Made by a program: the position numbers and the translations under genes. From Streptacidiphilus neutrinimicus (GTDB lineage Bacteria > Actinomycetota > Actinomycetes > Streptomycetales > Streptomycetaceae), in NCBI RefSeq assembly GCF_000787815.1, contig NZ_BBPO01000004.1, positions 118,815-164,026 of the forward strand: 45,212 nucleotides of DNA, given 5' to 3'. Positions 7,841 through 15,456 of the stretch are shown here, piece after piece (the stretch's first letter is position 1; each line of letters opens with the position of its first letter). A model generated the notes under the pieces. It made no database searches and was not told the origin of the DNA. It saw nothing but the letters and a program-made list of their open reading frames with translations.

Positions 7841-8659
7841 GTGATCTTGTTCCACCGGGAGGCACGCCCTTCGGGACGTCGAGCAGGACCACACAGCGAG
7901 GCTGACCGGTCCGTGCCGGTGGCCCTGGTCACCGGCGCGTCCTCGGGGATCGGCGCGGCCGTCGCCGAACGGCTGGCCGTCCAGGGCGGCTGGCGGCTCG
8001 CGCTGAACGGACGCGACCGCAATCGGCTGGACCGGGTCGCGGCCCGCACCGGCGGAGCCGTGTTCCCGGCCGACCTGATTGTGCCCGGCGCCACCGAGGT
8101 GCTCGTCGCCGCGGCCTCACTCGCCGGGCAGGACCGGATCGGGTTGCTGGTGGCAGCGGCCGGCGTCGGCTGGGCCGGGCCGCTGTGGACCATGCCCGGC
8201 GACGCGGTCGACCGGCTGCTCACCGTCGACCTACGGGCCACCGTGCACCTGGTCCGACTGGTCCTGCCGTCCATGCTGGCGGCGGAGGACGGGCACATCG
8301 TCCTAGTCGGCTCGGTCGCGGGCAGCGTGGGCGTGCGCAACGAGGCGGTCTACTCGGCCGCCAAGGGGGCCCTCGGGGTCTTCGCCGACGCGCTGCGCCA
8401 GGAACTGCACGGCTCCGGCGTGCACGTCACGCTCGTGGTCCCCGGCGTGGTGGACACGCCCTTCTTCGAGCGGCGCGGCGTTCCCTACGCCCGCTCCCGG
8501 CCGCGTCCGATGCCGCCCGACCGGGTCGCGGACGCCATCTGCCGCGCGGTGGCGCTCGGCCGCGAACAGGTCTACGTGCCCGGCTGGCTGCGTCTGCCGG
8601 GGCTCGTGCGCAGCGCGGTCCCCGGGCTCTACCAGCGACTGGCCTTCCGCTTCGGCTGA
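7841..8659 (+). CDS. Short-chain dehydrogenase/reductase
   Basis: 272 residues from a GTG with an AGGAG site seven bases upstream; a GTG at 7913 is a shorter alternative that starts just before the Rossmann strand. Classical SDR motifs are visible: VALVTGASSGIGAAVAERLA for cofactor binding, LLVAAAGVGWAGPL in place of NNAG, the Ser of IVLVGSVAG and the catalytic YSAAKGALG. The last ~30 residues are hydrophobic (VPGWLRLPGLVRSAVPGLYQ), which suggests membrane association. The substrate is unknown. It is followed within 40 bases by a transporter gene, probably in one transcript. Confidence 0.85.
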   Translation: MILFHREARPSGRRAGPHSEADRSVPVALVTGASSGIGAAVAERLAVQGGWRLALNGRDRNRLDRVAARTGGAVFPADLIVPGATEVLVAAASLAGQDRIGLLVAAAGVGWAGPLWTMPGDAVDRLLTVDLRATVHLVRLVLPSMLAAEDGHIVLVGSVAGSVGVRNEAVYSAAKGALGVFADALRQELHGSGVHVTLVVPGVVDTPFFERRGVPYARSRPRPMPPDRVADAICRAVALGREQVYVPGWLRLPGLVRSAVPGLYQRLAFRFG

Positions 8660-8695
8660 GAGCCGCCGAGACGACCCGAGGGGAGGACGCACCCG

Positions 8696-9625
8696 GTGAC
8701 CTCGTTGGCCGTCCTGTGCGCGCTGGTGTGCGCCGCCGCCAACGCGGCCGTCTCCGCCCTGCAACGGCTGGCGGCCCTGGACGTGCCCGCGGGCGGGACC
8801 GGGACGCGGCGGCTGCGGCTGTTGCTGCGCAGCAAGGTCTGGTGGGCGGGCTCGGCGGCGCTGCTCGTGGCCGCGGTCGCGCAGGCCGCCGCACTGGGCC
8901 TCGGCAGCCTCTCGCTGGTGCAGCCGCTGCTCGCCTCCGAGCTGCTGTTCGCTCTGCTGGTCGGCACCCTGGTCTTCCGACGCGGCCCGGGCCGCCGCAC
9001 CTGGGGCGCCTTCACGGCCCTGGCCGCCGGCCTGGCGCTGTTCCTCGCCGCGACCCGTCCGCGTCCGGGCGACGACTCGGCTACCACCGCGCGCTGGGCG
9101 ATGACCGGCCTGGCCGTCGCCGTTGCGGTGGTGGCCCTCCTCGCCGCGGCCCGGACGGTCCGCGGCGCGCCCCGCGCCGCGCTGCTCGGCTGCGCGACGG
9201 CGACCGGGTTCGCGATGACGGCGGCCCTGATCAAGGAGGTCCTGTCCCGCGCGGGCGCGGCGGGCTTCGCCCAGCTCTGGCTCGACTGGCCGGTCTACGT
9301 GTTCGCCGCGACGGGCGGGACCAGCTTCCTGCTGCTCCAGGCCACGCTCCGGGCGGGGACGCTGCGCGTCTCCCAGCCCGCGCTGACGCTCGCCGACGCG
9401 CTGGTGAGCCTGGTCCTGGGCGGGGTCCTGTTCGGGGACCGGCTCGCCCTCGGCGTGCACACCGTCCCCGCCGTGGCCGGGTGCGCGCTGATCGTGGTCG
9501 GTGTCGTCGGTCTGAGCCGGTCGCGGACGCTCGCGTCCGGCTGGGACACCCGCGACGACACGCTCGACGGCGCGGGCGACGAGGCGGGCGAGGCCCGCGC
9601 GCAGGGGCCGGACCGGGCCGACTGA
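8696..9625 (+). CDS. DMT-superfamily (EamA/NIPA-like) membrane transporter
   Basis: 309 residues with nine or ten hydrophobic segments and two EamA-like halves, for example SLAVLCALVCAAANAAVSAL at the start and SLVQPLLASELLFALLVGTL in the middle. The second half repeats the pattern with LRVSQPALTLADALVSLVLG. The cytoplasmic tail is acidic and polar. Drug/metabolite exporters and Mg2+ transporter-like NIPA proteins share this layout; the substrate is unknown. The GTG start has a GAGGGGAGG site. Confidence 0.8.
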   Translation: MTSLAVLCALVCAAANAAVSALQRLAALDVPAGGTGTRRLRLLLRSKVWWAGSAALLVAAVAQAAALGLGSLSLVQPLLASELLFALLVGTLVFRRGPGRRTWGAFTALAAGLALFLAATRPRPGDDSATTARWAMTGLAVAVAVVALLAAARTVRGAPRAALLGCATATGFAMTAALIKEVLSRAGAAGFAQLWLDWPVYVFAATGGTSFLLLQATLRAGTLRVSQPALTLADALVSLVLGGVLFGDRLALGVHTVPAVAGCALIVVGVVGLSRSRTLASGWDTRDDTLDGAGDEAGEARAQGPDRAD

Positions 9626-9655
9626 GCGTCGTCGAGCCGACGCGCGCGGCCGCCT

Positions 9656-10081
9656 TCACCGGTCGGGCAGGGGCAGTTCGGCCCACACGTCCTTCCCACC
9701 GCCGCCCGGCCGCCAGCCCCAGGCCTTCGACAGCCGGTCGACGATGAACAGGCCGTGGCCGCCGACGCGGTCCGGCAGGTGCGGGTGGACCGCGCGCGGG
9801 GCACGGGCGTTGGCGTCGTGGACGGTGAGCCGGAGCAGGCCCAGGGGGTGCTCGAGGTCCATGGAGCTCCCACCGCCACCGTGCCGCTCCGCGTTGCTCA
9901 GCAGCTCCGCCGCGACGAGCACCGCGTCGATGGCCGGTTCCTCCCCGCTGCCGATGTGCCACTCCGCCAGCGCCTCGCGGACGAACATGATGCCCGCGGC
10001 CACCCGGTCGACCCCGTCGCGGTGCGGGAGGTCGAGGTGGCGCGGCCCGAACGAGGCTGCGGTGGCGGAGTCCGGGCTCAT
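9656..10081 (-). CDS. Anti-sigma-factor-type ATP-binding protein (HATPase_c)
   Basis: 141 residues of the RsbW/SpoIIAB-like GHKL fold: VLVAAELLSNAERHG carries the N box (Glu and Asn for Mg-ATP), LTVHDANARAP the G1 region, and GGHGLFIVDRLSKAWGW the G2 box. Streptomyces has many stand-alone copies that act as serine kinases or anti-sigma factors in partner switching. The ATG has a GGGAG site; an upstream extension is less likely. The partner may be the STAS protein encoded next to it. It converges with the DMT transporter. Confidence 0.85.
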   Translation of the reverse strand: MSPDSATAASFGPRHLDLPHRDGVDRVAAGIMFVREALAEWHIGSGEEPAIDAVLVAAELLSNAERHGGGGSSMDLEHPLGLLRLTVHDANARAPRAVHPHLPDRVGGHGLFIVDRLSKAWGWRPGGGGKDVWAELPLPDR

Positions 10082-10144
10082 GGCGCTCCCTTGCAGACGT
10101 GGTGCGGGGTCCCGACACACCGTGTCTAACCGGGCACGACCGGT

Positions 10145-10543
10145 TCACACACGTTGACGCAGACCGGCCACCGCCGAGCCGGAGTCCGGGAAGATCGGGA
10201 AGAGCGTTTCGGTGTCCGTGAGTTCGAGCAGCCGGCTGACCCGCGAGCTGGGGGCGACGAGTGCGAGCGCGGTGCCGGGCGCCGCGCAGCGAGAGCGGTA
10301 CTCAAGGAGCAGGTTGAGCCCCATCGAGTCGCAGAAGTGCACCTCGCGCAGGTCGACGCAGAGGACCGGCGGGCGGCCGGACAGGGCCCGGTCGAGCGCG
10401 CCCTCCGCGATCGGGCGGGTGTGCAGGTCGAGGTCGCCGACCAGGGCGCAGACGGCCGTGCCCACCGCCGTCCCGTTCTCGGCCTTCAGTCGTCGACTCG
10501 GTACGGACTGGCCCTCGCCGCACACGGTCTGGGTCTCCCTCAT
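10145..10543 (-). CDS. STAS-domain anti-sigma factor antagonist
   Basis: 132 residues. It contains the STAS strand-helix pattern CALVGDLDLHTRPIAEGALD and the phosphorylation-loop motif VDLREVHFCDSMGLNLLLEY, where Ser73 sits in the usual D-S-x-G position. The C-terminal half (RVSRLLELTDTETLFPIF) is also typical. Unphosphorylated antagonists bind anti-sigma kinases and release the sigma factor. GGAGG lies seven bases before the ATG. It is flanked on both sides by GHKL ATPase genes of the same strand, and a SigB-type promoter match lies ~43 bases upstream. Confidence 0.88.
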   Translation of the reverse strand: MRETQTVCGEGQSVPSRRLKAENGTAVGTAVCALVGDLDLHTRPIAEGALDRALSGRPPVLCVDLREVHFCDSMGLNLLLEYRSRCAAPGTALALVAPSSRVSRLLELTDTETLFPIFPDSGSAVAGLRQRV

Positions 10544-10585
10544 CACTTGCCTCCGGTGGATCGTCAACACGTCGGCATGCAGCGC

Positions 10586-10609
10586 GTACCCGCGCGAGGG
10601 ACTTCAAAC
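10586..10609 (-). promoter_or_regulatory. SigB-type promoter match upstream of STAS gene
   Basis: On the minus strand GTTT, 14 bases, then GGGTAC: a full match to the Streptomyces sigma-B-type consensus (GNNT, 14-16 bases, GGGTAC/T). It would start transcription about 35 bases before the STAS gene. Chance matches occur in such GC-rich DNA; the position before a partner-switching gene raises the likelihood. Confidence 0.45.
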
Positions 10610-10643
10610 AGGAGGACGGACGCGTGGCGGCCGTGGCCGACCG

Positions 10644-11105
10644 CTACCGGGGGGAGCCGTCGACGTGGGGCCGGGGAAAGGCCGTCAGGCCGAAGCGCGT
10701 CGGCATCCGGAGTTCCGCCCACACCGTCTTGCCCTCCCGCTGCGGGAAGGCGCCCCACCGCCCGGCCAGGCACTCGACCAGGTACAGGCCATGGCCGGAG
10801 GGCCGGGCCGGCAGGTGCGGCCAGACCAGCCGCGGGGTCTGCCGGTTGCTGTCGCTGACCGCGATGCGGAGCCGCGTGCCGTGCCAGGAGAGCTCAACCT
10901 CGCGTGCGCCGCCGCCGTGCTGCCGGGCGTTGGCCAGCAGCTCGCCCGCCACCAGCACCGCGTCCGACGCCTGCTCGCAGTCGCCGTCCAGGCCCCAGCG
11001 CGCCAGGGTGTCCCGCACGTGGCGCAGGCCGTGGCCCGTCCCGAGCGGCGCGTCATAGCGGTGCAGACGGGCCCGGCCCGTCGGCGCCGACCTCAATGAG
11101 ATCAC
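10644..11105 (-). CDS. Anti-sigma-factor-type ATP-binding protein (HATPase_c), second copy
   Basis: 153 residues with the same GHKL layout as the other copy: SDAVLVAGELLANARQHGGG (N box), IAVSDSNRQTPRLVWPHLPA (G1 and lid) and SGHGLYLVECLAGRWGAFPQ (G2). The start is GTG. It is first in a minus-strand series with the STAS antagonist and the other ATPase; the gaps of ~60-100 bases and separate promoter matches suggest independent start points. A SigB-type promoter match is present upstream. Confidence 0.83.
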   Translation of the reverse strand: MISLRSAPTGRARLHRYDAPLGTGHGLRHVRDTLARWGLDGDCEQASDAVLVAGELLANARQHGGGAREVELSWHGTRLRIAVSDSNRQTPRLVWPHLPARPSGHGLYLVECLAGRWGAFPQREGKTVWAELRMPTRFGLTAFPRPHVDGSPR

Positions 11106-11125
11106 CGAAGACTCCTGGAGGAATC

Positions 11126-11144
11126 GCGAGATCCGGCTCTCGCG
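11126..11144 (-). other. Short inverted repeat in the 5' leader of the second ATPase gene
   Basis: Seven-base arms (CGCGAGA and TCTCGCG) separated by six bases lie just downstream of the promoter match, so the transcript could fold here or a repressor could bind. No further support. Confidence 0.3.
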
Positions 11145-11147
11145 CGG

Positions 11148-11172
11148 GTACCCGACGCCGTCCGGCTCACAC
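11148..11172 (-). promoter_or_regulatory. SigB-type promoter match upstream of second ATPase gene
   Basis: On the minus strand GTGT, 15 bases, then GGGTAC, a full match to the sigma-B-type consensus, about 40 bases before the GTG start. The -10 element is the palindrome GGGTACCC, so direction is set only by the -35 match. Confidence 0.42.
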
Positions 11173-11229
11173 CCCCGCGTGTTCGTTACCTGGACAGGCC
11201 TTGTCGAATTTGTTCGTCCGTCGGATTAC

Positions 11230-12375
11230 TTAGGCCGCCTGCGACCAGCGCAGCAGGGCGCCGACGCCGCCGATCGGTCCGGACGCTCCCGCCGGGACCG
11301 TGATCGCGTCCGCGTCCAGTGCGACGGCCGCGCGCAGCAGGGCGTCGTCGGCGCGGGCCGGCACCGGGTAGCGGGCGCCGAGCGCGTGGGCCTCGCTGCG
11401 GCCGGGGGCCAGCTGGCACGCCTCGGGGCCGGTCCACACCGTGCGGGCCGCGTCGCCCGAGGAGTCGCCGAGCAGGAGCGTGTCGAGGCTGCGGTCGCGT
11501 GCCGCGCGCAGCACCTGGGGGACGCCCTCGGCGGTCCGGCCGCCGCGCTCGGGGGCGACGGCGTGCCCGGTTTCCGGGTCGCGCGCGCGTCCGGCGGCGA
11601 GCCGGGCGAGGGCACGTTCCATGTGGTCGGCCTCGGCCCGTGCCCGCACGACCTCGAGCTCCTGGTCCAGGGCGTGGTCGCCGCCGGGGGCGCGCCCGCC
11701 GCTCGGCAGTTCCGTGACGTCGGCGTCGAGCGGGTGGGGGAGGCGGCGGACCACCTCGTGCCGCTCGCGGGCGTCCCCGGCCAGGACCACGACGCACTCG
11801 GGGGCCGCGGTGTGCTGCCGGGCGACCTCGTCGGCGATGACCTGGGCGGTGCGGTCCCAGGTGTCCTCCATGCGGTGCTGGTAGTGCCACTCGTAGCGGT
11901 CGGTGGGCACGGAGCGGTGTCCGCGCCACTGCGGCCCCTGTGCGCTGGCGAGGGGACGGCGGCCGTGCCCGTCGCAGAGCTCCAGATCCGCGCCGGTGCG
12001 GTCGATCAGGGCGAGCAGCACGTCGGGGTGGTCGGCGCGCAGGGGCAGCAGCGGGGCCAGCCGCGGCAGCGCGGCCCAGGCGGTCAGCGGCGCGCCGGGA
12101 GCGCAGGCCAACGGCAGGTCCAGGACGACCTTGCCGTCGGTGGCGTAGACCGCGCGTGCCGCGGGGGAGCCGGCCGGCGGCTCGCCGGCCAGGTGGCGCG
12201 TGACCGCGTCGACGGTGCGCTTGTCGGCGCCGAGCCGGGCGAGGTCCCTGGCGGCGGCGCGGATCCGCAGTTCGGCCTGCTTGGCGGCGTCCTCGGTGGT
12301 CCGCGAGGTGTCGATGACCACGCTGGCCCAGGGGCCGGGTCGGTCGAGCAGAGGATGGAGGAAGGTCAGTTCCAT
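11230..12375 (-). CDS. Bacterial eRF1-like (baeRF2, Rv2629/Vms1-type) protein
   Basis: 381 residues. It starts MELTFLHPLLDRPGPWASVV and contains RADHPDVLLALIDRTGADLE, DRYEWHYQHRMEDTWDRTAQ and CVVVLAGDARERHEVVRRLP. It ends with an L7Ae-like part ending LDTLLLGDSSGDAARTVWTG. This is the layout of the Rv2629/baeRF2 family, related to eukaryotic release factor 1 and the peptidyl-tRNA hydrolase Vms1. Such proteins are thought to act on stalled ribosomes; in mycobacteria the homologue belongs to the dormancy set. The ATG was chosen at the family start. It fits a stress-gene neighbourhood. Confidence 0.82.
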   Translation of the reverse strand: MELTFLHPLLDRPGPWASVVIDTSRTTEDAAKQAELRIRAAARDLARLGADKRTVDAVTRHLAGEPPAGSPAARAVYATDGKVVLDLPLACAPGAPLTAWAALPRLAPLLPLRADHPDVLLALIDRTGADLELCDGHGRRPLASAQGPQWRGHRSVPTDRYEWHYQHRMEDTWDRTAQVIADEVARQHTAAPECVVVLAGDARERHEVVRRLPHPLDADVTELPSGGRAPGGDHALDQELEVVRARAEADHMERALARLAAGRARDPETGHAVAPERGGRTAEGVPQVLRAARDRSLDTLLLGDSSGDAARTVWTGPEACQLAPGRSEAHALGARYPVPARADDALLRAAVALDADAITVPAGASGPIGGVGALLRWSQAA

Positions 12376-12525
12376 GGCTGCCTCGATTCCTGTGGTTCGA
12401 CGTTCGCCAGTACGGCCCATGCCCCGCGCGGACTGTTCCCACGCGGATCACCCGCCACAATCGTGCCCCCGCGCGCCGCCGGGCCGCCTCCCCGCGGTGC
12501 CCCGGCCCGGGCGTCTGCCGCCCAC

Positions 12526-12790
12526 GGGCGCAAGCAGTACGGGGTGGGCGCCTCCACCACCGCCACGCTGCTGGCGCAGCGTGTGGCCGCGCCGCTGCTC
12601 GACCGCTACCCGGCGCGCACCGGCTACGGCTCCCAGCAGACCGACGAGCCCGCCGCCCCCGGACCAGCCCGCCAACCTGGGGCATCCGGTCGACGGGGCG
12701 GACGGCCACGACTTCGGCGCACGGCTCCTTCGACGCCCGCGCCCGCGGTCGCAGCGCCCTGACCTGGCTCGCCGAACGCGACACCGCTCT
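12526..12790 (+). pseudogene. SDR oxidoreductase, frameshifted C-terminal remnant
   Basis: Three successive plus frames carry the end of one actinobacterial SDR family. The first gives GRKQYGVGASTTATLLAQRV and LLDRYPARTGYGSQQTDEP. The second gives PDQPANLGHPVDGADGHDFG. The third gives AHGSFDARARGRSALTWLAE. Two single-base shifts join them. The Rossmann part and catalytic Tyr-Lys region are absent. It is a decayed relic between the eRF1-like gene and two small genes. Confidence 0.6.
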
Positions 12791-12903
12791 CGCTCTCCTC
12801 GGCCGGGACGGCTCGCGGTTTGCCTCCGGGGGCGCGGGGCAGGCGCGCGGTGGACGGACACCGGGGGCGACGCGCTCGACGTGAGCTGGAGCAGGTGAGA
12901 TCG

Positions 12904-13142
12904 GTGGAACTGGAGCTGAAGGCGGAACCGGGTTGCGCGTGGGAGGAGGGGGAGATCCACCTGTGGCACCTGGTCCTGGCGCGCAGCGACACCGCGCTGT
13001 GCGAACTCCGCCTGGACCACGAGGGCCCGACGCGCACGACAGAGCCGTCCGCCGAGGTCTTCCCCGAACGGCTCTGTCCCGTCTGCCGCCGCCGCTGCGC
13101 GGAACTGCTGCCGTTCGGCGCGGACCCGGGGACGGCGCTGAG

Positions 13143-13146
<4 letters not shown>
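12904..13146 (+). CDS. 80-residue small protein with CPxC motif
   Basis: It begins at GTG (VELELKAEPGCAWEEGEIHL) with an AGGTGAG site. A central WHLVLARSDTALCELRLDHE is followed by a C-terminal PERLCPVCRRRCAELLPFGA. Cys residues in CPVCRRRC plus an upstream Cys could bind zinc. Its stop overlaps the ATG of the next small gene (ATGA). Similar small W-H/C-x-x-C proteins are common in Streptomyces and uncharacterized. An in-frame GTG three codons upstream is possible but too close to its GGAG. Confidence 0.62.
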
Positions 13147-13433
<287 letters not shown>

Positions 13434-13437
13434 CATC

Positions 13438-13458
13438 GCCTGCGGCGCCGCCGCAGGC
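13438..13458 (+). terminator. Perfect hairpin after the small-protein pair
   Basis: Nine-base arms GCCTGCGGC and GCCGCAGGC around a three-base loop, starting four bases after the stop codon. There is no T tract, as usual in Streptomyces. It separates the small genes from the hydrogenase block. Confidence 0.6.
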
Positions 13459-13614
13459 AGCGCGGCCGACCGGGGGACTTCCCCGGCGGTCCCGGGGCGT
13501 TCGGGTGACCTCACGGCGCGGGTGCCGCGCCGGTCGTTGACGGCGTATCAGGCTTGCCGGTGGACCCGGCGCGCGTCCGGACGGGCGGTGCTCCGGGCCC
13601 CCGAGGAGGCCCCT

Positions 13615-15360
13615 GTGGAGATCCTGCTGCTGGCGTCCGGCTTCAACAGCCTCACCCAGCGCGTGTTCGCGGCCCTGCGGGACCGCGGCCACGCCGTCGC
13701 GGTGGAACTGGCCCTGAGCGACGCGTCGCTGCGCGCGGCGCTGGCCCGGCTGAGACCTGAGCTGGTCATCGCGCCCATGCTGAGGACCGCCGTCCCCGAC
13801 GACGTCTGGTCGTCCGTCCCGTGCTTCATCGTGCATCCGGGACCGCTGGGCGACCGCGGTCCGTCCTCGCTGGACCGGGCCGTCCAGGAGGGGCGCGACA
13901 GCTGGGGCGTCACCGTGCTCCAGGCCGAGGCGGAGTTGGACGCCGGACCGGTGTGGGCGACGGTGCCGTGCCCGCTGCCGCCGCGCGGCAAGAGCGACCT
14001 GTACCGGGGCGAGGTGGGCGACGCGGCCCTGGAGGCCGTCCTGCTGGCGGTCGAGCGGTTCGCCTCCGGCACCCACCAGCCGCTCTCCCAGGACCGACCG
14101 GAGGTGCGCGAGCTCGTCTCGGCGCGGCCGCTGCTGCGGCAGGACGAGCGCCGCATCGACTGGACGCGGGACGCGACGGCCGAGATCCTGCGGCGGCTGT
14201 GGTCGGCCGACTCCCAGCCCGGGGTGCTCGACGAGATCGACGGCGTGGAGTGGTTCCTGCACGGCGGGCAGGAGGAGGACCGGCTGCGCGGCGTCCCGGG
14301 CGAACTGCTGGCCACTCGCGCCGGCGCGGTCTGCCGGGCGACCGTCGACGGCGCGGTGTGGATCCCTCAGCTACGGGCTCGTCGCCGTCCCGGCGGTCCG
14401 CCCGCCTTCAGCCTGCCGGCCGCGCTGGCGCTGGCCCTCGCGGCCCGCGGCCGCACGGACCGGCCGCCGCTGACGCTGCCCGAGTCGCCCGTCCCGCTGG
14501 AGCTCGCCCCCGGGCGCCGCACCTGGAGCGACATCCGCTACCAGGAGGTCGGCGAGGTGGGCCTGCTCTGGTTCTCCTTCGCGGGCGGGGCCATGAGCAC
14601 CCATCACTGCCGCCGGCTGCTCGCCGCCTACCAGGAGGCGTGCCGCCGACCCACCTCGGTGCTGGTGCTGGGCAGCCGCCGGGACTTCTTCAGCAACGGC
14701 ATCCATCTGAACGTCATCGAGGCCGCCCCCGACCCCGCCGCCGAGTCCTGGGCGAACATCAACGCCATGGACGACCTGGTCGAGGCCGTGCTGACCACCA
14801 CCGACCGGCTGGTCGTCGCCGCCCTGGGCGGCAACGCGGCCGCCGGCGGCGTGATGCTCGCGCAGGCCGCCGACGAGGTCTGGTGCCGCTCCGGCACCGT
14901 GCTGAACCCCCACTACCGGCTGATGGGCCTCTACGGTTCGGAGTACTGGACCTACTCGCTGCCCCGGCGGGTGGGCCCGGCCGAGGCGGAGCGTCTGATG
15001 GAGGCGGCCCTGCCGGTCGGCGCGGAGCGCGGCCTGGACCTCGGTCTGGTGGACCGGATCCTCGGCTGCACGCCCGAGGAGTTCGCCGCCAACGTCATCC
15101 GGTCGGCCCAGCGGCTGGCCGCGACCCCGGGAACGCAGGCCAGGACGGCCCGCAAGAAGGCCGAACTGGACCGCGACCAGGGCGAGCGGCCGCTGCACGC
15201 CTACCGCGAGGAGGAGCTCGCCCGGATGCACGCGATCTTCTTCGATCCCGAGCATCCCTACCACGCGTTGCGTCGCGCCTTCGTCCGCAAGGAGCGGCCC
15301 ACGGCCACTCCCGAGCACTTGACGGCGTACCACCGTTCGGCGGTGTCCGGCTCACCCTGA
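13615..15360 (+). CDS. hypX: Hydrogenase maturation protein HypX (formyl-CoA to CO)
   Basis: 581 residues from a GTG with a GAGGAGG site; the longer frame upstream has no homologous residues. The N-terminal half is formyltransferase-like (FIVHPGPLGDRGPSSLDRAV). The C-terminal half is enoyl-CoA hydratase-like (RRDFFSNGIHLNVIEAAPDP, then AESWANINAMDDLVEAVLTT). HypX transfers formyl from formyl-tetrahydrofolate to CoA and releases CO for the NiFe(CN)2CO centre, so the CO ligand can be made in air. It belongs here because the downstream hydrogenase is of the aerobic high-affinity type. It opens the plus-strand block, with ~100 bases before the small-subunit gene. Confidence 0.9.
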   Translation: MEILLLASGFNSLTQRVFAALRDRGHAVAVELALSDASLRAALARLRPELVIAPMLRTAVPDDVWSSVPCFIVHPGPLGDRGPSSLDRAVQEGRDSWGVTVLQAEAELDAGPVWATVPCPLPPRGKSDLYRGEVGDAALEAVLLAVERFASGTHQPLSQDRPEVRELVSARPLLRQDERRIDWTRDATAEILRRLWSADSQPGVLDEIDGVEWFLHGGQEEDRLRGVPGELLATRAGAVCRATVDGAVWIPQLRARRRPGGPPAFSLPAALALALAARGRTDRPPLTLPESPVPLELAPGRRTWSDIRYQEVGEVGLLWFSFAGGAMSTHHCRRLLAAYQEACRRPTSVLVLGSRRDFFSNGIHLNVIEAAPDPAAESWANINAMDDLVEAVLTTTDRLVVAALGGNAAAGGVMLAQAADEVWCRSGTVLNPHYRLMGLYGSEYWTYSLPRRVGPAEAERLMEAALPVGAERGLDLGLVDRILGCTPEEFAANVIRSAQRLAATPGTQARTARKKAELDRDQGERPLHAYREEELARMHAIFFDPEHPYHALRRAFVRKERPTATPEHLTAYHRSAVSGSP

Positions 15361-15377
15361 CGCGCCCCGTGGGCGCG
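15361..15377 (+). other. Short hairpin between hypX and hydrogenase small-subunit gene
   Basis: Seven-base arms (CGCGCCC and GGGCGCG) around CGT directly after the hypX stop. It may attenuate read-through. No clear promoter elements could be assigned in the remaining ~80 bases before the small-subunit gene. Confidence 0.35.
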
Positions 15378-15456
15378 CGCCACGGCGTGGCACACGTTAT
15401 CCAGGAGTCAGGACGCCGTTGTCTGGCTCCGTACAACCTTCCCTTTGGAGGCATCC

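Noticed and set aside
15445-15456. TTG as earlier start of the hydrogenase small subunit
   Set aside because: The TTG lies inside the GGAGG ribosome site of the ATG at 15457.
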